NCBI GenBank assembly: GCA_964529305.1
Contig: CAZGUX010000103.1
Location: forward strand, 8,705 to 72,704
Length of the DNA: 64,000 bases
Direction: 5' to 3'
Source of the DNA: CAZGUX01 sp964529305
GTDB taxonomy: Bacteria; Acidobacteriota; Terriglobia; Bryobacterales; Bryobacteraceae
Shown: positions 16,561 through 25,018 of the stretch, one piece after another
Layout of the letters: each line of letters starts with the position of its first letter
Numbering within the stretch: position 1 is the stretch's first letter
The notes under the pieces: model-generated
Seen by the model: only the letters and a program-made list of their open reading frames with translations
Told to the model about the DNA's origin: nothing
The model's database searches: none
Program-made: the position numbers and the translations under genes

Positions 16561-17443
16561 TCGTCTCTCGGAGCCGCAGGTAGTCGCGGATGGCTTCGTC
16601 GAGCGGGCCCATGGGGGAGATTCCCAGAGAATCCGCTTTCGAGTTCGACAAAGCGGAATACTTGGGACGCCGCGCTTCCGTGCGGTACTCCCGTTCGTTC
16701 GTCGCGATCAGCGTCGGTTGAAGGCCCGCCGCGTTGAAGATCATTTGCGCGAACGAGAACCACGAAACCGGATGGCCTCCGCCCAGGTGAAGCACTCCGG
16801 ACGTCCTGCGGTTCACCAGGTCTGCCGTCCGCTGTGCCAGCCAGGGGGCGTAGGTGGGTGAGGCGACATGGTCTTCGACCACTCGGATCGGCTGGTCCTT
16901 TCGGCTGAGCCGGAGCATCGTTTCGATGAAGTTGCCGCGCGGCGTCCGGGCCCCGGCGGGTCCGAACACCCCGCAGGTGCGGATAATCAGCGGTCGGTCG
17001 AGGTAGGCTTGCGCGTACAGTTCACCCGTAAGCTTGGAAACGGCGTAGGCGCCGAGCGGATGAGGCAGGTCGGTTTCCACATAGGGGCGGCCGAGCGTAC
17101 CGTCGAACACGTAGTCGGTGGAGAAGTGTACAAAGAACGCATCGATCTGGCGGCAGGCAATGGCCAGATTGCGAACGCCGAGGGCGTTGGCGGCCAGAGC
17201 GGCTTGGGGTTCGCGCTCGGCGACGTCCACCTGATTGTAGGCGGCGGAGTTGAGAACCACCTGCGGGTCGATGGAGGCGAGACTATGTTCGATGCGCTCC
17301 CGATCCGTGATGTCGACGCTGGTGCGGCCGAAGCCCGTGACATCGTAGCCCCGGCTTTCGAACTCGCGCACGAGTTCAACGCCTAGCTGGCCCCGGCAAC
17401 CGAAAATGACGGCGCGCGGCGCACTGGAAGAAGGGACGGACAT
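16523..17443 (-). CDS. rfbD: dTDP-4-dehydrorhamnose reductase
   Basis: I chose the second ATG (17443) because a strong GGGAGGGA Shine-Dalgarno lies just before it and partly overlaps the earlier ATG at 17455. The 306-residue protein shows the extended-SDR features of RmlD: AVIFGCRGQLGVELVREF (NAD(P) motif), VVLNSAAYNQVDVAE, VHFSTDYVFDG with the catalytic Thr/Ser region, the YAVSK catalytic Tyr-Lys pair and RTCGVFGP. It reduces dTDP-4-keto-L-rhamnose to dTDP-L-rhamnose, a precursor of surface polysaccharide. The other rml genes are not in the window. It lies downstream of the PilZ-like gene on the same strand. Confidence 0.9.
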   Translation of the reverse strand: MSVPSSSAPRAVIFGCRGQLGVELVREFESRGYDVTGFGRTSVDITDRERIEHSLASIDPQVVLNSAAYNQVDVAEREPQAALAANALGVRNLAIACRQIDAFFVHFSTDYVFDGTLGRPYVETDLPHPLGAYAVSKLTGELYAQAYLDRPLIIRTCGVFGPAGARTPRGNFIETMLRLSRKDQPIRVVEDHVASPTYAPWLAQRTADLVNRRTSGVLHLGGGHPVSWFSFAQMIFNAAGLQPTLIATNEREYRTEARRPKYSALSNSKADSLGISPMGPLDEAIRDYLRLRETISAPAAAPSRRE

Positions 17444-17467
17444 AGTCCCTCCCATGATGGCATACGC

Positions 17468-17776
17468 TTATTGCCAGGCCGAGACGACGTCGCTCAATCG
17501 CCGCAGGCTCTCTGCTTCAAACAGACCGCCCATCAGGTGCAGGCCGGTTTGATAGGCGCCGTCTCGCTCCTCGCACCGGCACACTTCCGCCAGCAGGAAG
17601 AACTGTCCCCACTCCACCTTGACCGCACTCTCCAACGGCATGGGCGCAGCCAACGTCACGTCGAGCCGATTTCCCGACAATTTCCCCAGTTCGACGGGTT
17701 GCGGGTCCCGATCGCTTCCCAGTACGGTCAGCAAGCCGGTTTGATTCTCGGCGATCGAAAGGGTGGGTGCTCTCAC
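17468..17776 (-). CDS. Small PilZ-like protein
   Basis: This 102-residue protein starts at a GTG (17776) and has a compact beta-rich pattern: GKLSGNRLDVTLAAPMPLES, AVKVEWGQFFLLAEVCRCE, and AYQTGLHLMGGLF. This fits a PilZ domain. The c-di-GMP-binding motifs (RxxxR and D/NxSxxG) are not evident, so it may be a non-binding PilZ relative. It lies 12 bases upstream of the likely rfbD GGAGG region and 41 bases after the zinc-ribbon gene, in one minus-strand run. The start is uncertain because the purine-rich stretch AAGAAGAGGG sits almost on top of it. Confidence 0.6.
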   Translation of the reverse strand: MRAPTLSIAENQTGLLTVLGSDRDPQPVELGKLSGNRLDVTLAAPMPLESAVKVEWGQFFLLAEVCRCEERDGAYQTGLHLMGGLFEAESLRRLSDVVSAWQ

Positions 17777-17817
17777 CCCTCTTCTTATCGACGGGCCGGC
17801 CGGGAATTTGAGAACAG

Positions 17818-18231
17818 TCAGTCCAGCAGAAGGACGATCAGCATTACCAGCGACGCCGCCACGACCGCGACCAATCCAATCCAGCCTCCCAGCGCAAGGG
17901 GGAACCGCCGGGAAACCGGCGCCGCCACCCGCGGGGCCGGGCCACTTCGCTTCAGGGAACGCGTTTGAGCCACCGGAGGCTTGACCCTCGGCCGCAAGCG
18001 CCGGTCGGCGATGATGATCGTCCGGGCCGCCGGTCCTCCGGTGCTTTCAATCAACCTCGACCGTACGCTCTCCGGCACTTCTTCCATCGAGCGGTAAAAC
18101 CCTTCGGCCTCCCGCGAGGAGATCATGATGGCTGAGCTCTTGACCACGCCGTCGGCGATGGTCAGGCCGCAGTACGGACAGACGGCAGCGTCTTCGACTG
18201 CGAAATGTCTTCGGCACTCCGGGCAGACCAT
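17818..18231 (-). CDS. Zinc-ribbon protein with one C-terminal membrane helix
   Basis: The 137-residue protein opens with a double Cys pair, VCPECRRHF and VCPYCGLTI (CxxC-x12-CxxC), forming a zinc ribbon. A charged linker follows, with KSSAIMISSREAEGFYRSME. A single transmembrane helix closes the protein (GWIGLVAVVAASLVMLIVLL, about 115-135), leaving the ribbon in the cytoplasm as in tail-anchored proteins. No catalytic role is visible. It lies between the LysR regulator and the PilZ-like gene on the same strand with short gaps of 8 and 41 bases, suggesting one transcript. Confidence 0.72.
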   Translation of the reverse strand: MVCPECRRHFAVEDAAVCPYCGLTIADGVVKSSAIMISSREAEGFYRSMEEVPESVRSRLIESTGGPAARTIIIADRRLRPRVKPPVAQTRSLKRSGPAPRVAAPVSRRFPLALGGWIGLVAVVAASLVMLIVLLLD

Positions 18232-18239
18232 TTTCGTTC

Positions 18240-19169
18240 TTACCTTACGCCAGCGTCCGGCATCACGGCGACTGGCTCTCCCGCCTGTTCGCCCAGTTGA
18301 TCCAGCGTCACGCGGATGAACCCCAACGCCGCCTTCGACAAGGCTTTGTCTTTACGGTATATCAATCCGAGCCGCCGCACCATCGGGTCCGGCGCCAGCG
18401 GCACTGCCTGCATGCGGCCGTTGAGCAACTCTTCGCGGCACGTGGTGATGGCCAGGAAGGCCGCACCCAAGCCGGCGACGACGAAACGTTTCATCATCTC
18501 GGTGGAGTCCAGTTCCATGGAGATGATCATTTCATCCTCCACCATTTCCAGCCAGCCGTTCAGCCGGGAGCGCGTCATGCCCTGCTTGGGAAGCAACAGC
18601 GGATGTCCCAGCAGGTCGCGCGGCGCCACGGTCTCCAGGTCGCCCAAGGGGTGGCCGGCAGGCACCACCAGCCGGATTTCATCCGAGTGCACGCGGATCA
18701 CTTCCAGCCGCTTCTCGGCAATCGGCAGCGGCGCAAAGCCGAAATCGGCCGTGTTGTCGAGAACTGCCTCGGAGATCCGCGACGCGTACGACCGGTCCAC
18801 CAGCAACTGCACGGCCGGGAACTCGCGGCGGAACTGCGCGAAGACTTCGGGGAGAACGTAGATGCAGGTGGCCTCGTTTGCGGCAATCACCAACTCGCCC
18901 CTCGGATTGCGGTCGAGTTCGTTGATGGCATCCTGCGCCTGGCGCCGGAGCGCCAGTATTTGCTCGGCGTAACCGGCGAAGATCCGTCCGGCCGTGGTGA
19001 GCGTGATCCTGCTGCCGAATCGCTCGAACAGGGACGTCTTCAACTCGTACTCGAGTTGGCGAACCTGTGCGCTGATCGCAGGCTGCGTCCGGTGGCACGT
19101 CTGCGCGGCTTTCGAAAAGCTCTTCAGCCGGACAATCTCGAGAAACGTGTGCAGTTGATCGAGATCCAT
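18240..19169 (-). CDS. LysR-family transcriptional regulator
   Basis: The true start is MDLDQLHTFLEIVRLKSFS at 19169, where the LysR helix-turn-helix begins; the open frame upstream is not coding. The 309-residue protein has the wHTH at 1-60 (SKAAQTCHRTQPAISAQVRQ) and a substrate-binding domain from about 90 (RGELVIAANEATCIYVLPE). It resembles CysB/CbbR-type regulators in layout. It is transcribed divergently from the cytochrome c/TIGR03790 pair, the usual LysR arrangement, and an inverted repeat at 19205-19219 lies 36 bases upstream of its start. The inducer is unknown. The zinc-ribbon, PilZ-like and rfbD genes follow on the same strand. Confidence 0.92.
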   Translation of the reverse strand: MDLDQLHTFLEIVRLKSFSKAAQTCHRTQPAISAQVRQLEYELKTSLFERFGSRITLTTAGRIFAGYAEQILALRRQAQDAINELDRNPRGELVIAANEATCIYVLPEVFAQFRREFPAVQLLVDRSYASRISEAVLDNTADFGFAPLPIAEKRLEVIRVHSDEIRLVVPAGHPLGDLETVAPRDLLGHPLLLPKQGMTRSRLNGWLEMVEDEMIISMELDSTEMMKRFVVAGLGAAFLAITTCREELLNGRMQAVPLAPDPMVRRLGLIYRKDKALSKAALGFIRVTLDQLGEQAGEPVAVMPDAGVR

Positions 19170-19204
19170 ACGTGGCCGGGAGGACTCAACATTTTGGATG
19201 GTGG

Positions 19205-19219
19205 CGATAGAAAATATCG
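19205..19219. promoter_or_regulatory. Candidate LysR operator
   Basis: CGATA-GAAAA-TATCG is a perfect 5-base-arm inverted repeat in the divergent spacer between the LysR gene and the cytochrome c gene. It contains the ATA...TAT core of typical LysR boxes. It is an AT-rich island in GC-rich surroundings, which favours a regulatory role. Confidence 0.45.
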
Positions 19220-19404
19220 ATTTCCGCTGGCGCCAGGAGTCTGGTAGCAATTGTAACAAAGGACCGTGGGGTGCGGCCCGCACGTCGCGAGGAATCTGCC
19301 GTAGCTTGTTTGGACCCGTGAGTCTGACACGGGTTCGCAGTCCGCACCTCCACTCCCTCTTTTGGGTTCGCGCGCAGCCCGAGTGCAGGGCCGCAAGGGT
19401 TACG

Positions 19405-19821
19405 ATGATAGGCATGACCTTTCGTGCCGCCCTCCCGATCACGATCTGCTTCGGTCTCCCGATGATGGCCGCCCAGATGTCCAGGCTCGAACGCGGAAAG
19501 TATCTGGTGGAAGAAGTCGCCAAATGCGGCGACTGTCATACGCCCAAGGGACCCGACGGCCAGTTGGATCGCTCCCGGTGGCTCAAGGGCGCCGTCCTCG
19601 ACTTTCAGCCGATGGAGCCTGTAAAAGGGTGGCACAAAACGTCCCCGGACCTGACCCGGAAGGGGCGCTTGTGGATGAAGTGGGGAGAGAAATCCCTACT
19701 GAACTACCTGATGACCGGCCTGACTCCCTCGGGCAAGCCGGCCGACCCTCCCATGCCGGCCTACAAACTCCGCGCGGACGACGCGGAAGCGATTCTCGAC
19801 TACCTCAAATCCCTCCAGTGA
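19405..19821 (+). CDS. Exported mono-haem cytochrome c
   Basis: The ATG at 19405 follows GCAAGGG by 5 bases; the frame is open far upstream but without sense. The 138-residue protein has a signal peptide (TFRAALPITICFGLPMMAAQ), one haem-attachment motif CGDCH in EVAKCGDCHTPKGPDG, and a likely distal Met in PADPPMPAYKLRADDAEAIL. This is a class-I periplasmic cytochrome c, similar to the cytochrome subunits of alcohol and aldehyde dehydrogenases. Its stop overlaps the GTG start of the TIGR03790 gene (GTGA), so the two are coupled. The divergent LysR gene is the likely regulator. Confidence 0.9.
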   Translation: MIGMTFRAALPITICFGLPMMAAQMSRLERGKYLVEEVAKCGDCHTPKGPDGQLDRSRWLKGAVLDFQPMEPVKGWHKTSPDLTRKGRLWMKWGEKSLLNYLMTGLTPSGKPADPPMPAYKLRADDAEAILDYLKSLQ

Positions 19822-20903
19822 AACGGCACGCCGTCATCCTGTTGCTGCTTGCCTGGACGCTCCGGGCGCAAGGCCCGCGAAGCGTCGTGGTCGTCGCGAA
19901 CGACGCGTCTCCCCTTTCGCAGCGGATCGCCGAATACTATGTCCGCGTGCGGTCGATTCCTCTCGCCCATCTGTGCCGCCTGCACACTTCAGTGGAAGAA
20001 ACCGTCACGCGAACCGTCTACGAGCAGGAAATCGAGCAGCCCCTCGCGATGTTTCTGCGAGACAAGGGGCTGACGCAACAGATCCTGTATCTCGTCATCA
20101 CTCAAGGCGTGCCCCTGCGAGTGCGCGGCACCACCGACAGCCCGTCGGCGGACGGAGCAGCGGTGGATTCCGAACTGACCCTGCTCTATCCCAAACTGCT
20201 GGGCGAGCGCTTCGCAACGGCGGGCTCCGTCCCGAACCCGTATTTCGGGGCCAGTCGCGAGTTTCAACACCCGGCCTTTCGCCTGTATCTGGTGACGCGG
20301 TTGGCCGGTTATGATTTCGTCGACATCAAGAACCTGATGGATCACGCTCTCGAGGCCCGCAACCGCGGAACGGTGGTTCTCGACCTGAAGGCCGACAACA
20401 ACGACGCCGGCAATTCGTGGCTGCGCCAGGCGGCCCGCCGTCTGCCCCAGGGAAGGGTGATTCTCGATACGTCCACGCCGGTCCTTTACGATCAACGCAA
20501 CGTCATCGGTCATGGCTCGTGGGGATCGAACGACCCCAACCGAAAGCGCAGGTTCACCGGCTTCCAATGGCTGCCGGGCGCGATCGCGACGCAATTCGTG
20601 TCCACCGACGGCCGGACCTTTGCCCGCCCGCCCGACAACTGGAATCTCTCGACCTGGAACAAGCCGAGGGACTACTTCGCCCACTCGCCCCAGTCCCTGA
20701 CGTCGGACTACATCCACGAAGGCGTCACGGGCTGTTCCGGACACATCGACGAGCCGTATCTGCAGTTCACGCCGAGGCCCGATCACCTCTTCCCGAACTA
20801 CCTGAATGGACGAAACCTTGCGGAGAGCTTCTATTCCGCCATCCCTGTTCTCAGCTGGCAGAACATCGTCGTGGGCGATCCGCTCACGCGGCTGAAGCCG
20901 TGA
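19818..20903 (+). CDS. TIGR03790-family exported protein
   Basis: A GTG start overlapping the cytochrome stop gives MKRHAVILLLLAWTLRAQ, a clear signal peptide. The 361-residue protein reads PRSVVVVANDASPLSQRIAE, YYVRVRSIPLAHLCRL, YLVITQGVPLRVRGT, and later GVTGCSGHIDEPYLQF and NYLNGRNLAESFYSAIPVLS. This is the pattern of TIGR03790, a family found in Acidobacteriota, Planctomycetota and Myxococcota with no known activity. The caspase-like/gingipain-like look of 'VITQGVPL...' and 'GCSGHIDEP' with an isolated Cys is suggestive only. Translational coupling to a cytochrome c is unusual and may be fortuitous. Confidence 0.85.
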   Translation: MKRHAVILLLLAWTLRAQGPRSVVVVANDASPLSQRIAEYYVRVRSIPLAHLCRLHTSVEETVTRTVYEQEIEQPLAMFLRDKGLTQQILYLVITQGVPLRVRGTTDSPSADGAAVDSELTLLYPKLLGERFATAGSVPNPYFGASREFQHPAFRLYLVTRLAGYDFVDIKNLMDHALEARNRGTVVLDLKADNNDAGNSWLRQAARRLPQGRVILDTSTPVLYDQRNVIGHGSWGSNDPNRKRRFTGFQWLPGAIATQFVSTDGRTFARPPDNWNLSTWNKPRDYFAHSPQSLTSDYIHEGVTGCSGHIDEPYLQFTPRPDHLFPNYLNGRNLAESFYSAIPVLSWQNIVVGDPLTRLKP

Positions 20904-20940
20904 TTGCGCCCGGGGCCGGAAGTTCGCTAGCCTGCCAGTC

Positions 20941-21813
20941 GTGCGTCCTCTTCCGTGTGCCCTTCTCGCGGTTCTGCCTCTTGTGCCGTTATGCGCGCAG
21001 CCCAAGCTTGGGGCAGAACCCGTCGTGGAACTCCTCTGGCCCGCCGGGGCGCCGGGAGCGGTCGGGACCGAAGACGCGGACAAGCCCACGTTGTCCGCCT
21101 ACGTGCCCAATTCCCTGAACGGGCAGGCGGTGGTTGTGTGTCCCGGCGGAGGGTACGGCGGCCTGGCCGTCGATCATGAAGGACAACAGATCGCGCGCTG
21201 GCTGAACTCCCAGGGAATTGCCGCCTTCGTGTTGAAGTACCGGCTGGGCCCTCGCTACCGGCACCCTGCGCCACTCCAGGACGCCCAGCGGGCGATCCGG
21301 ACGGTTCGGGCGCGAGCGGCATCGCTCGGCATCCAGTCCAATCGAATCGGCATCTGGGGATTCTCCGCCGGAGGGCACCTGGCGTCCACAGCGGCCACGC
21401 ACTTCGACTCCGGAAAAGACGCCGGCGACGACCCTGTCGAGCGGGTCAGTTGCCGGCCCGACTTCGCCGTCCTGGCCTATCCGGTGATGACCTTCAGCGT
21501 TGAGGAGTACGTCCACAAAGGCTCCCGCCGCAATCTGCTCGGCGAGGCTCCCGATCCGGCCCTGGTCGAGTCGCTCTCGAACGAGCGCCAGGTGACGCCG
21601 CAAACGCCGCCGACGTTCCTGTTCCATACCAACCAGGACCGTGGAGTCGTGCCAGAGAACAGCGTGCTGTTCTACCTGGCTCTGCGAAAGGCCGGCGTCC
21701 CGGCGGAACTTCATATTTACGAGCGAGGCCCGCACGGCTTGGGGCTTGCCTCCACCGACTATGCCGTGTCGAGTTGGCCGGCGCGGTTGGCCGACTGGCT
21801 GCGGCTGCGCTGA
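20941..21813 (+). CDS. Exported alpha/beta hydrolase, carbohydrate-esterase-like (BD-FAE type)
   Basis: Starting at a GTG, the 290-residue protein has a signal peptide (RPLPCALLAVLPLVPLCAQ). It then shows VVVCPGGGYGGLAVDHEGQQ (an HGGG-type oxyanion loop in its CPGGGY variant), the nucleophile elbow GIWGFSAGGHLAS with the catalytic Ser near residue 140, FLFHTNQDRGVVPENS with the acidic residue and GPHGLGLA with the His. This is the layout of the small esterases often annotated as acetylxylan or feruloyl esterases, which deacylate plant polysaccharides. A second exported hydrolase follows after 9 bases. Confidence 0.85.
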   Translation: MRPLPCALLAVLPLVPLCAQPKLGAEPVVELLWPAGAPGAVGTEDADKPTLSAYVPNSLNGQAVVVCPGGGYGGLAVDHEGQQIARWLNSQGIAAFVLKYRLGPRYRHPAPLQDAQRAIRTVRARAASLGIQSNRIGIWGFSAGGHLASTAATHFDSGKDAGDDPVERVSCRPDFAVLAYPVMTFSVEEYVHKGSRRNLLGEAPDPALVESLSNERQVTPQTPPTFLFHTNQDRGVVPENSVLFYLALRKAGVPAELHIYERGPHGLGLASTDYAVSSWPARLADWLRLR

Positions 21814-21822
21814 CCCGCCGTC

Positions 21823-22575
21823 ATGAAACCCGCCGGCGCGGCGATGCGTCTCCCATACGGCGTGGGGCTTCGTCTGCTGTGTCTGATTTCGATTGCAGCG
21901 AGCGCGGCGCGCGCCCAGACCCCCGCCGATTTTCAGACGCCCCAACCCCTGAAGCCGGGAGACACGCTCGTGATCGGGTTTCTGGGCAGTTGGGAGCGAT
22001 GGGACGATCCCAATCGCGGCGTTCGCAAGACGGCGCTCCAACTTCGCGAATTGCGCCTCCCCGGAGTGTTCGCCGAAACCGTGGAGAATCACCACCGCGA
22101 GCGCGCCGTCGAGCTCGTCACACAGGCCTTTGACTTCAACCGCGACGGGAGGCTCAATCCCGCCGAAGCCGCCAAGGCGCGGGTGGTGCTGTACGGACAG
22201 AGCCTGGGAGGATCGGCAGCCGTGTGGACCGCGAAGCGCCTCGCAACGATCGAGGTCCCGGTTCTGCTGACGGTGCAAATCGACAGCGTCGGCATCGGCG
22301 ACGAGGTGATTCCGTCGAACGTGGCGCAGGCCGCCAATCTGTACCAGCGGGAACCGCTCACCATCCGGGGCGTACGCCGCATTCGGGCGGAGGATCCCTT
22401 GCGCACGCGCATTCTCGGCAACTACCGCTACCGCTATCTCATGCTGTTTCCGGCAGGCTCGCCGCCGGAGACCCGGGCGCGGCGCATCCTTGGCGGAGCG
22501 CACGCCCGCATGGAGGCCGATCCCGCGGTGTGGGGCCATGTCCTGACGCTGATTCTTAGCGCGCTCCGATCCTGA
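21823..22575 (+). CDS. Exported alpha/beta hydrolase containing a canonical EF-hand loop
   Basis: The 250-residue protein has a signal peptide (GLRLLCLISIAASAARAQ); an alternative ATG 7 codons in gives a tighter n-region. After GDTLVIGFLGSWERWDDP it carries DFNRDGRLNPAE at residues 104-115, a canonical EF-hand calcium loop (D1, N3, D5, G6, N9, E12). This is followed directly by VVLYGQSLGGSAAVW with nucleophile Ser127. The C-terminal ILGGAHARME may supply the His. The loop sits between the core strand and the nucleophile elbow, so calcium could order the active site. The substrate is unknown. It lies 9 bases after the BD-FAE-like gene. Confidence 0.72.
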   Translation: MKPAGAAMRLPYGVGLRLLCLISIAASAARAQTPADFQTPQPLKPGDTLVIGFLGSWERWDDPNRGVRKTALQLRELRLPGVFAETVENHHRERAVELVTQAFDFNRDGRLNPAEAAKARVVLYGQSLGGSAAVWTAKRLATIEVPVLLTVQIDSVGIGDEVIPSNVAQAANLYQREPLTIRGVRRIRAEDPLRTRILGNYRYRYLMLFPAGSPPETRARRILGGAHARMEADPAVWGHVLTLILSALRS

Positions 22576-22607
22576 ACCCTGCCGCGGGTTTGGTGTACAA
22601 AGGTCGC

Positions 22608-24248
22608 ATGGTCTTCCGCGGTGTTCGATTCGTGTGGCTATTGTCCGTGCTGTGCCAGGCTGGGCTCTCCGCTCCTCCCTTCGAGTTGTCCGACGCTCAC
22701 CGCAAGGCCGTCAATCGCCAGCGCCGCATCGCCGTCCAGTACGACGCGGCCGACCATCGGCACGTGGCGCTCCCCACCGCCGAGTGGCTGAAATATGTAT
22801 TCGCGTACGTCGACGAACCCGGAAGCCAGATCGACTCGATCCTCTGGGATATCGGCTTGGGCGATTGGGCCGTCTACCCCAGCCAAGTCATGCCGCCCTC
22901 CCGCGACACGCAGATCGTGAAGTGGCGCGCGGCGGGCTTCGACTGGGTAGATGCTCTGGTCCGCGCCTGCCGGAAGCGCAACCTCGAGGTGTTGTGGAAC
23001 CACCGCTTCAGCGAGGTCGACATCGCGCCCGAGGGCGGCCTAGAGATGAAGCGGATGCACCCCCTGAAGAAAGAGCATCCGGACTGGGTGATCAAATCCT
23101 GGTGGTGGCAGGGGCTCTGGAATGCCGCCGCGCCGGGACTCCGGGAGTACAAAGTCCGTCAACTGCGCGAACTGGTGGAGAATTATCCGCTCGACGGCAT
23201 CCGCATCGATTTCGCCCGCCACATCCCGTGTCTGCCCCCGGGAAAGCAATGGGAAATGCGGGAACACGTCACCGGGTTCCTGCGGATGACGCGCTCGATG
23301 CTGCTCGACGTCGAGCGGCGCACGGGGCGGCCTCTTCTGCTGGGCGTCAAGGTGCCAAGGACCCTGGAGGGCTGCCGCGTGGATGGGTTCGACATCGAAG
23401 CGTGGACACACGAAAATCTGGTCGACATCCTGACGCTGGGCTCCCGTTCGATCGATGTCGACATCGAGGCGTTTCGCCGCGTGACGGCGGGCTCGAACGT
23501 CAAGCTCCAGCCGTGCCTCGACGATCATCACGCGACCGATGGATATCGCTATCCGCCGATCGAGTTCTTCCGCGGTGTCTTTGCCAACTGGTGGGAGCAG
23601 GGAGCGGATTCGGTCTCCACGTTCAACTGGGCGTCCGCGCCGGGCGAGTGGGCCACGCGCGTGCGCGGATTCGCCGGACCGGCCTCGCAACAGCAGGCCT
23701 ATCACGAGGTCGGCACCGCCCAGACGATGGCCTTCAAGGACAAGCTGTTTGCTATCGAACGCCGCGGCGGATATCCCTGGGCGGAAGGTTTCTTCGGCCG
23801 CAACGATACGGCCCCTCTTCCAGTCGTTCTGGCGAATGACGGGCGGCCGGAAAGCTTCATGATCCGTGTCTCGGACGACGCTGCGGCCGCTGGCGCGCGC
23901 TTCCGGGCCGCGTCGCTGCGGCTGGTTCTGTTTCGAGCCGCCGAGCGCGACCGGTTGGAAGTGTTGCTGAACGATCAACCCCTCGAGGCTCCGGCGGCGG
24001 ACCCGGCGTGGAAAGATCCACAAATCTTTTCGCCGAAGCCCCAACCCAATTCCGGCGGCAACGGCGACTACCGCATCGATCCGGCGCAACAATTGCTGCG
24101 ATTCGAGTATCCGCTGCGCGCGAACCAGTTGAAAAAAGGCCGGAATTCGGTGAGAATCCGCGTGCTGGACCGGGAGCCCTTCCGGCCGGGACACGATATT
24201 CAAGTGGAGAAGGTCGAGATTTCTCTTCGTTACCGGCCGGATCGGTAG
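22608..24248 (+). CDS. Exported TIM-barrel glycosidase-like protein (GHL10-type)
   Basis: I chose the ATG at 22608, preceded by AAAGG; the frame opens six codons earlier. The 546-residue protein has a signal peptide (RGVRFVWLLSVLCQAGLS). A barrel-like region follows with IDSILWDIGLGDWAVYPS, DWVDALVRACRKRNLEVLWN, YKVRQLRELVENYPLDGIRI and DFARH, then FFRGVFANWWEQGADSVSTF. The 'DGIRIDF' strand end is the expected catalytic-acid position in this barrel class. The last 150 residues are a beta-sandwich (RLVLFRAAERDRLEVLLND). It resembles the protein encoded at 58603-60333. Substrate and family number are uncertain. Confidence 0.7.
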   Translation: MVFRGVRFVWLLSVLCQAGLSAPPFELSDAHRKAVNRQRRIAVQYDAADHRHVALPTAEWLKYVFAYVDEPGSQIDSILWDIGLGDWAVYPSQVMPPSRDTQIVKWRAAGFDWVDALVRACRKRNLEVLWNHRFSEVDIAPEGGLEMKRMHPLKKEHPDWVIKSWWWQGLWNAAAPGLREYKVRQLRELVENYPLDGIRIDFARHIPCLPPGKQWEMREHVTGFLRMTRSMLLDVERRTGRPLLLGVKVPRTLEGCRVDGFDIEAWTHENLVDILTLGSRSIDVDIEAFRRVTAGSNVKLQPCLDDHHATDGYRYPPIEFFRGVFANWWEQGADSVSTFNWASAPGEWATRVRGFAGPASQQQAYHEVGTAQTMAFKDKLFAIERRGGYPWAEGFFGRNDTAPLPVVLANDGRPESFMIRVSDDAAAAGARFRAASLRLVLFRAAERDRLEVLLNDQPLEAPAADPAWKDPQIFSPKPQPNSGGNGDYRIDPAQQLLRFEYPLRANQLKKGRNSVRIRVLDREPFRPGHDIQVEKVEISLRYRPDR

Positions 24249-24264
24249 AGCTGCGCGTGAGGGG

Positions 24265-24909
24265 CTATTTCTGCGTCTGGTGCGGCGAAACGTGCTCGTC
24301 GACGGTATCCAGATCCATCCACTTCACCAGCAGCCGTCCCTCTTTGATCCGCGAGGCGATGACGGGCCGGCTCTGAAATTCTTTGAAGCGCATCTCCCGC
24401 TCGTCGACGGCGGCCGCGAGATTGGGGTAGAGCTTTCGCGAATCCGCGTTCTTTGCCGCCTTTTCCGCGGCGCAGTCCGTGTGCGTGGTGAAGACGACGA
24501 CCTCGACACCGTTGGCGACCGTCAGTTCCAGCATCTCCTCCTCTTTGGGCGACAGAACGGATCCGGCAATTCGCAGCACGTAGTAATATCGTCGCGAGTC
24601 CCCGGCGATCTCGTTGGTGTCGAGTCTTCCGTCCATGCAGGCCACCAGGGCGACCACCGGGTGCCTCACCGACCGCGGGAACGCCGCCCGCACCGTAGAA
24701 GCGGCTTTGTTCTGCGCCAGGAACTCCTCCCAAACTTCGGTCGGGGTCGCGTGTTCGTGCGCGAAGTCATACCGTTCCAACCGGTCCTGCAACCGGTATC
24801 CGGCGTTGATCAGCGCGCCGCCCAGCATGAACTGGACTCTCTGTCCAGCCAGCATCCACACCACCACCGCCGCGGCCACGACACCCGCCGTCACGAGCCA
24901 TTTCTTCAT
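24265..24909 (-). CDS. Membrane-anchored beta-carbonic-anhydrase-like protein
   Basis: The ATG at 24909 follows a perfect AAAGGAGG, so the long upstream frame is not coding. The 214-residue protein begins with an uncleaved-looking hydrophobic helix (WLVTAGVVAAAVVVWMLAG). Its core has the beta-carbonic-anhydrase zinc motifs: VALVACMDGRLD with Cys91, Asp93 and Arg95, and TTHTDCAAEK with His143 and Cys146. The Cys-to-His distance of 52 residues is close to that of true enzymes. It would interconvert CO2 and bicarbonate on the periplasmic side, but a shorter core means activity is not certain. It is convergent with the glycosidase-like gene and borders the AT-richer HEPN-like gene. Confidence 0.75.
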   Translation of the reverse strand: MKKWLVTAGVVAAAVVVWMLAGQRVQFMLGGALINAGYRLQDRLERYDFAHEHATPTEVWEEFLAQNKAASTVRAAFPRSVRHPVVALVACMDGRLDTNEIAGDSRRYYYVLRIAGSVLSPKEEEMLELTVANGVEVVVFTTHTDCAAEKAAKNADSRKLYPNLAAAVDEREMRFKEFQSRPVIASRIKEGRLLVKWMDLDTVDEHVSPHQTQK

Positions 24910-25018
24910 CCCGGTCCTCCTTTCGTGGACAAGACCTGCGTGAAACTGCAGGCTACTACGGCGATCGCCGGTCCGTCCAGCGTGGATTTCTGAACTTGCA
25001 CCGCCGGGCCGAGCGCAC

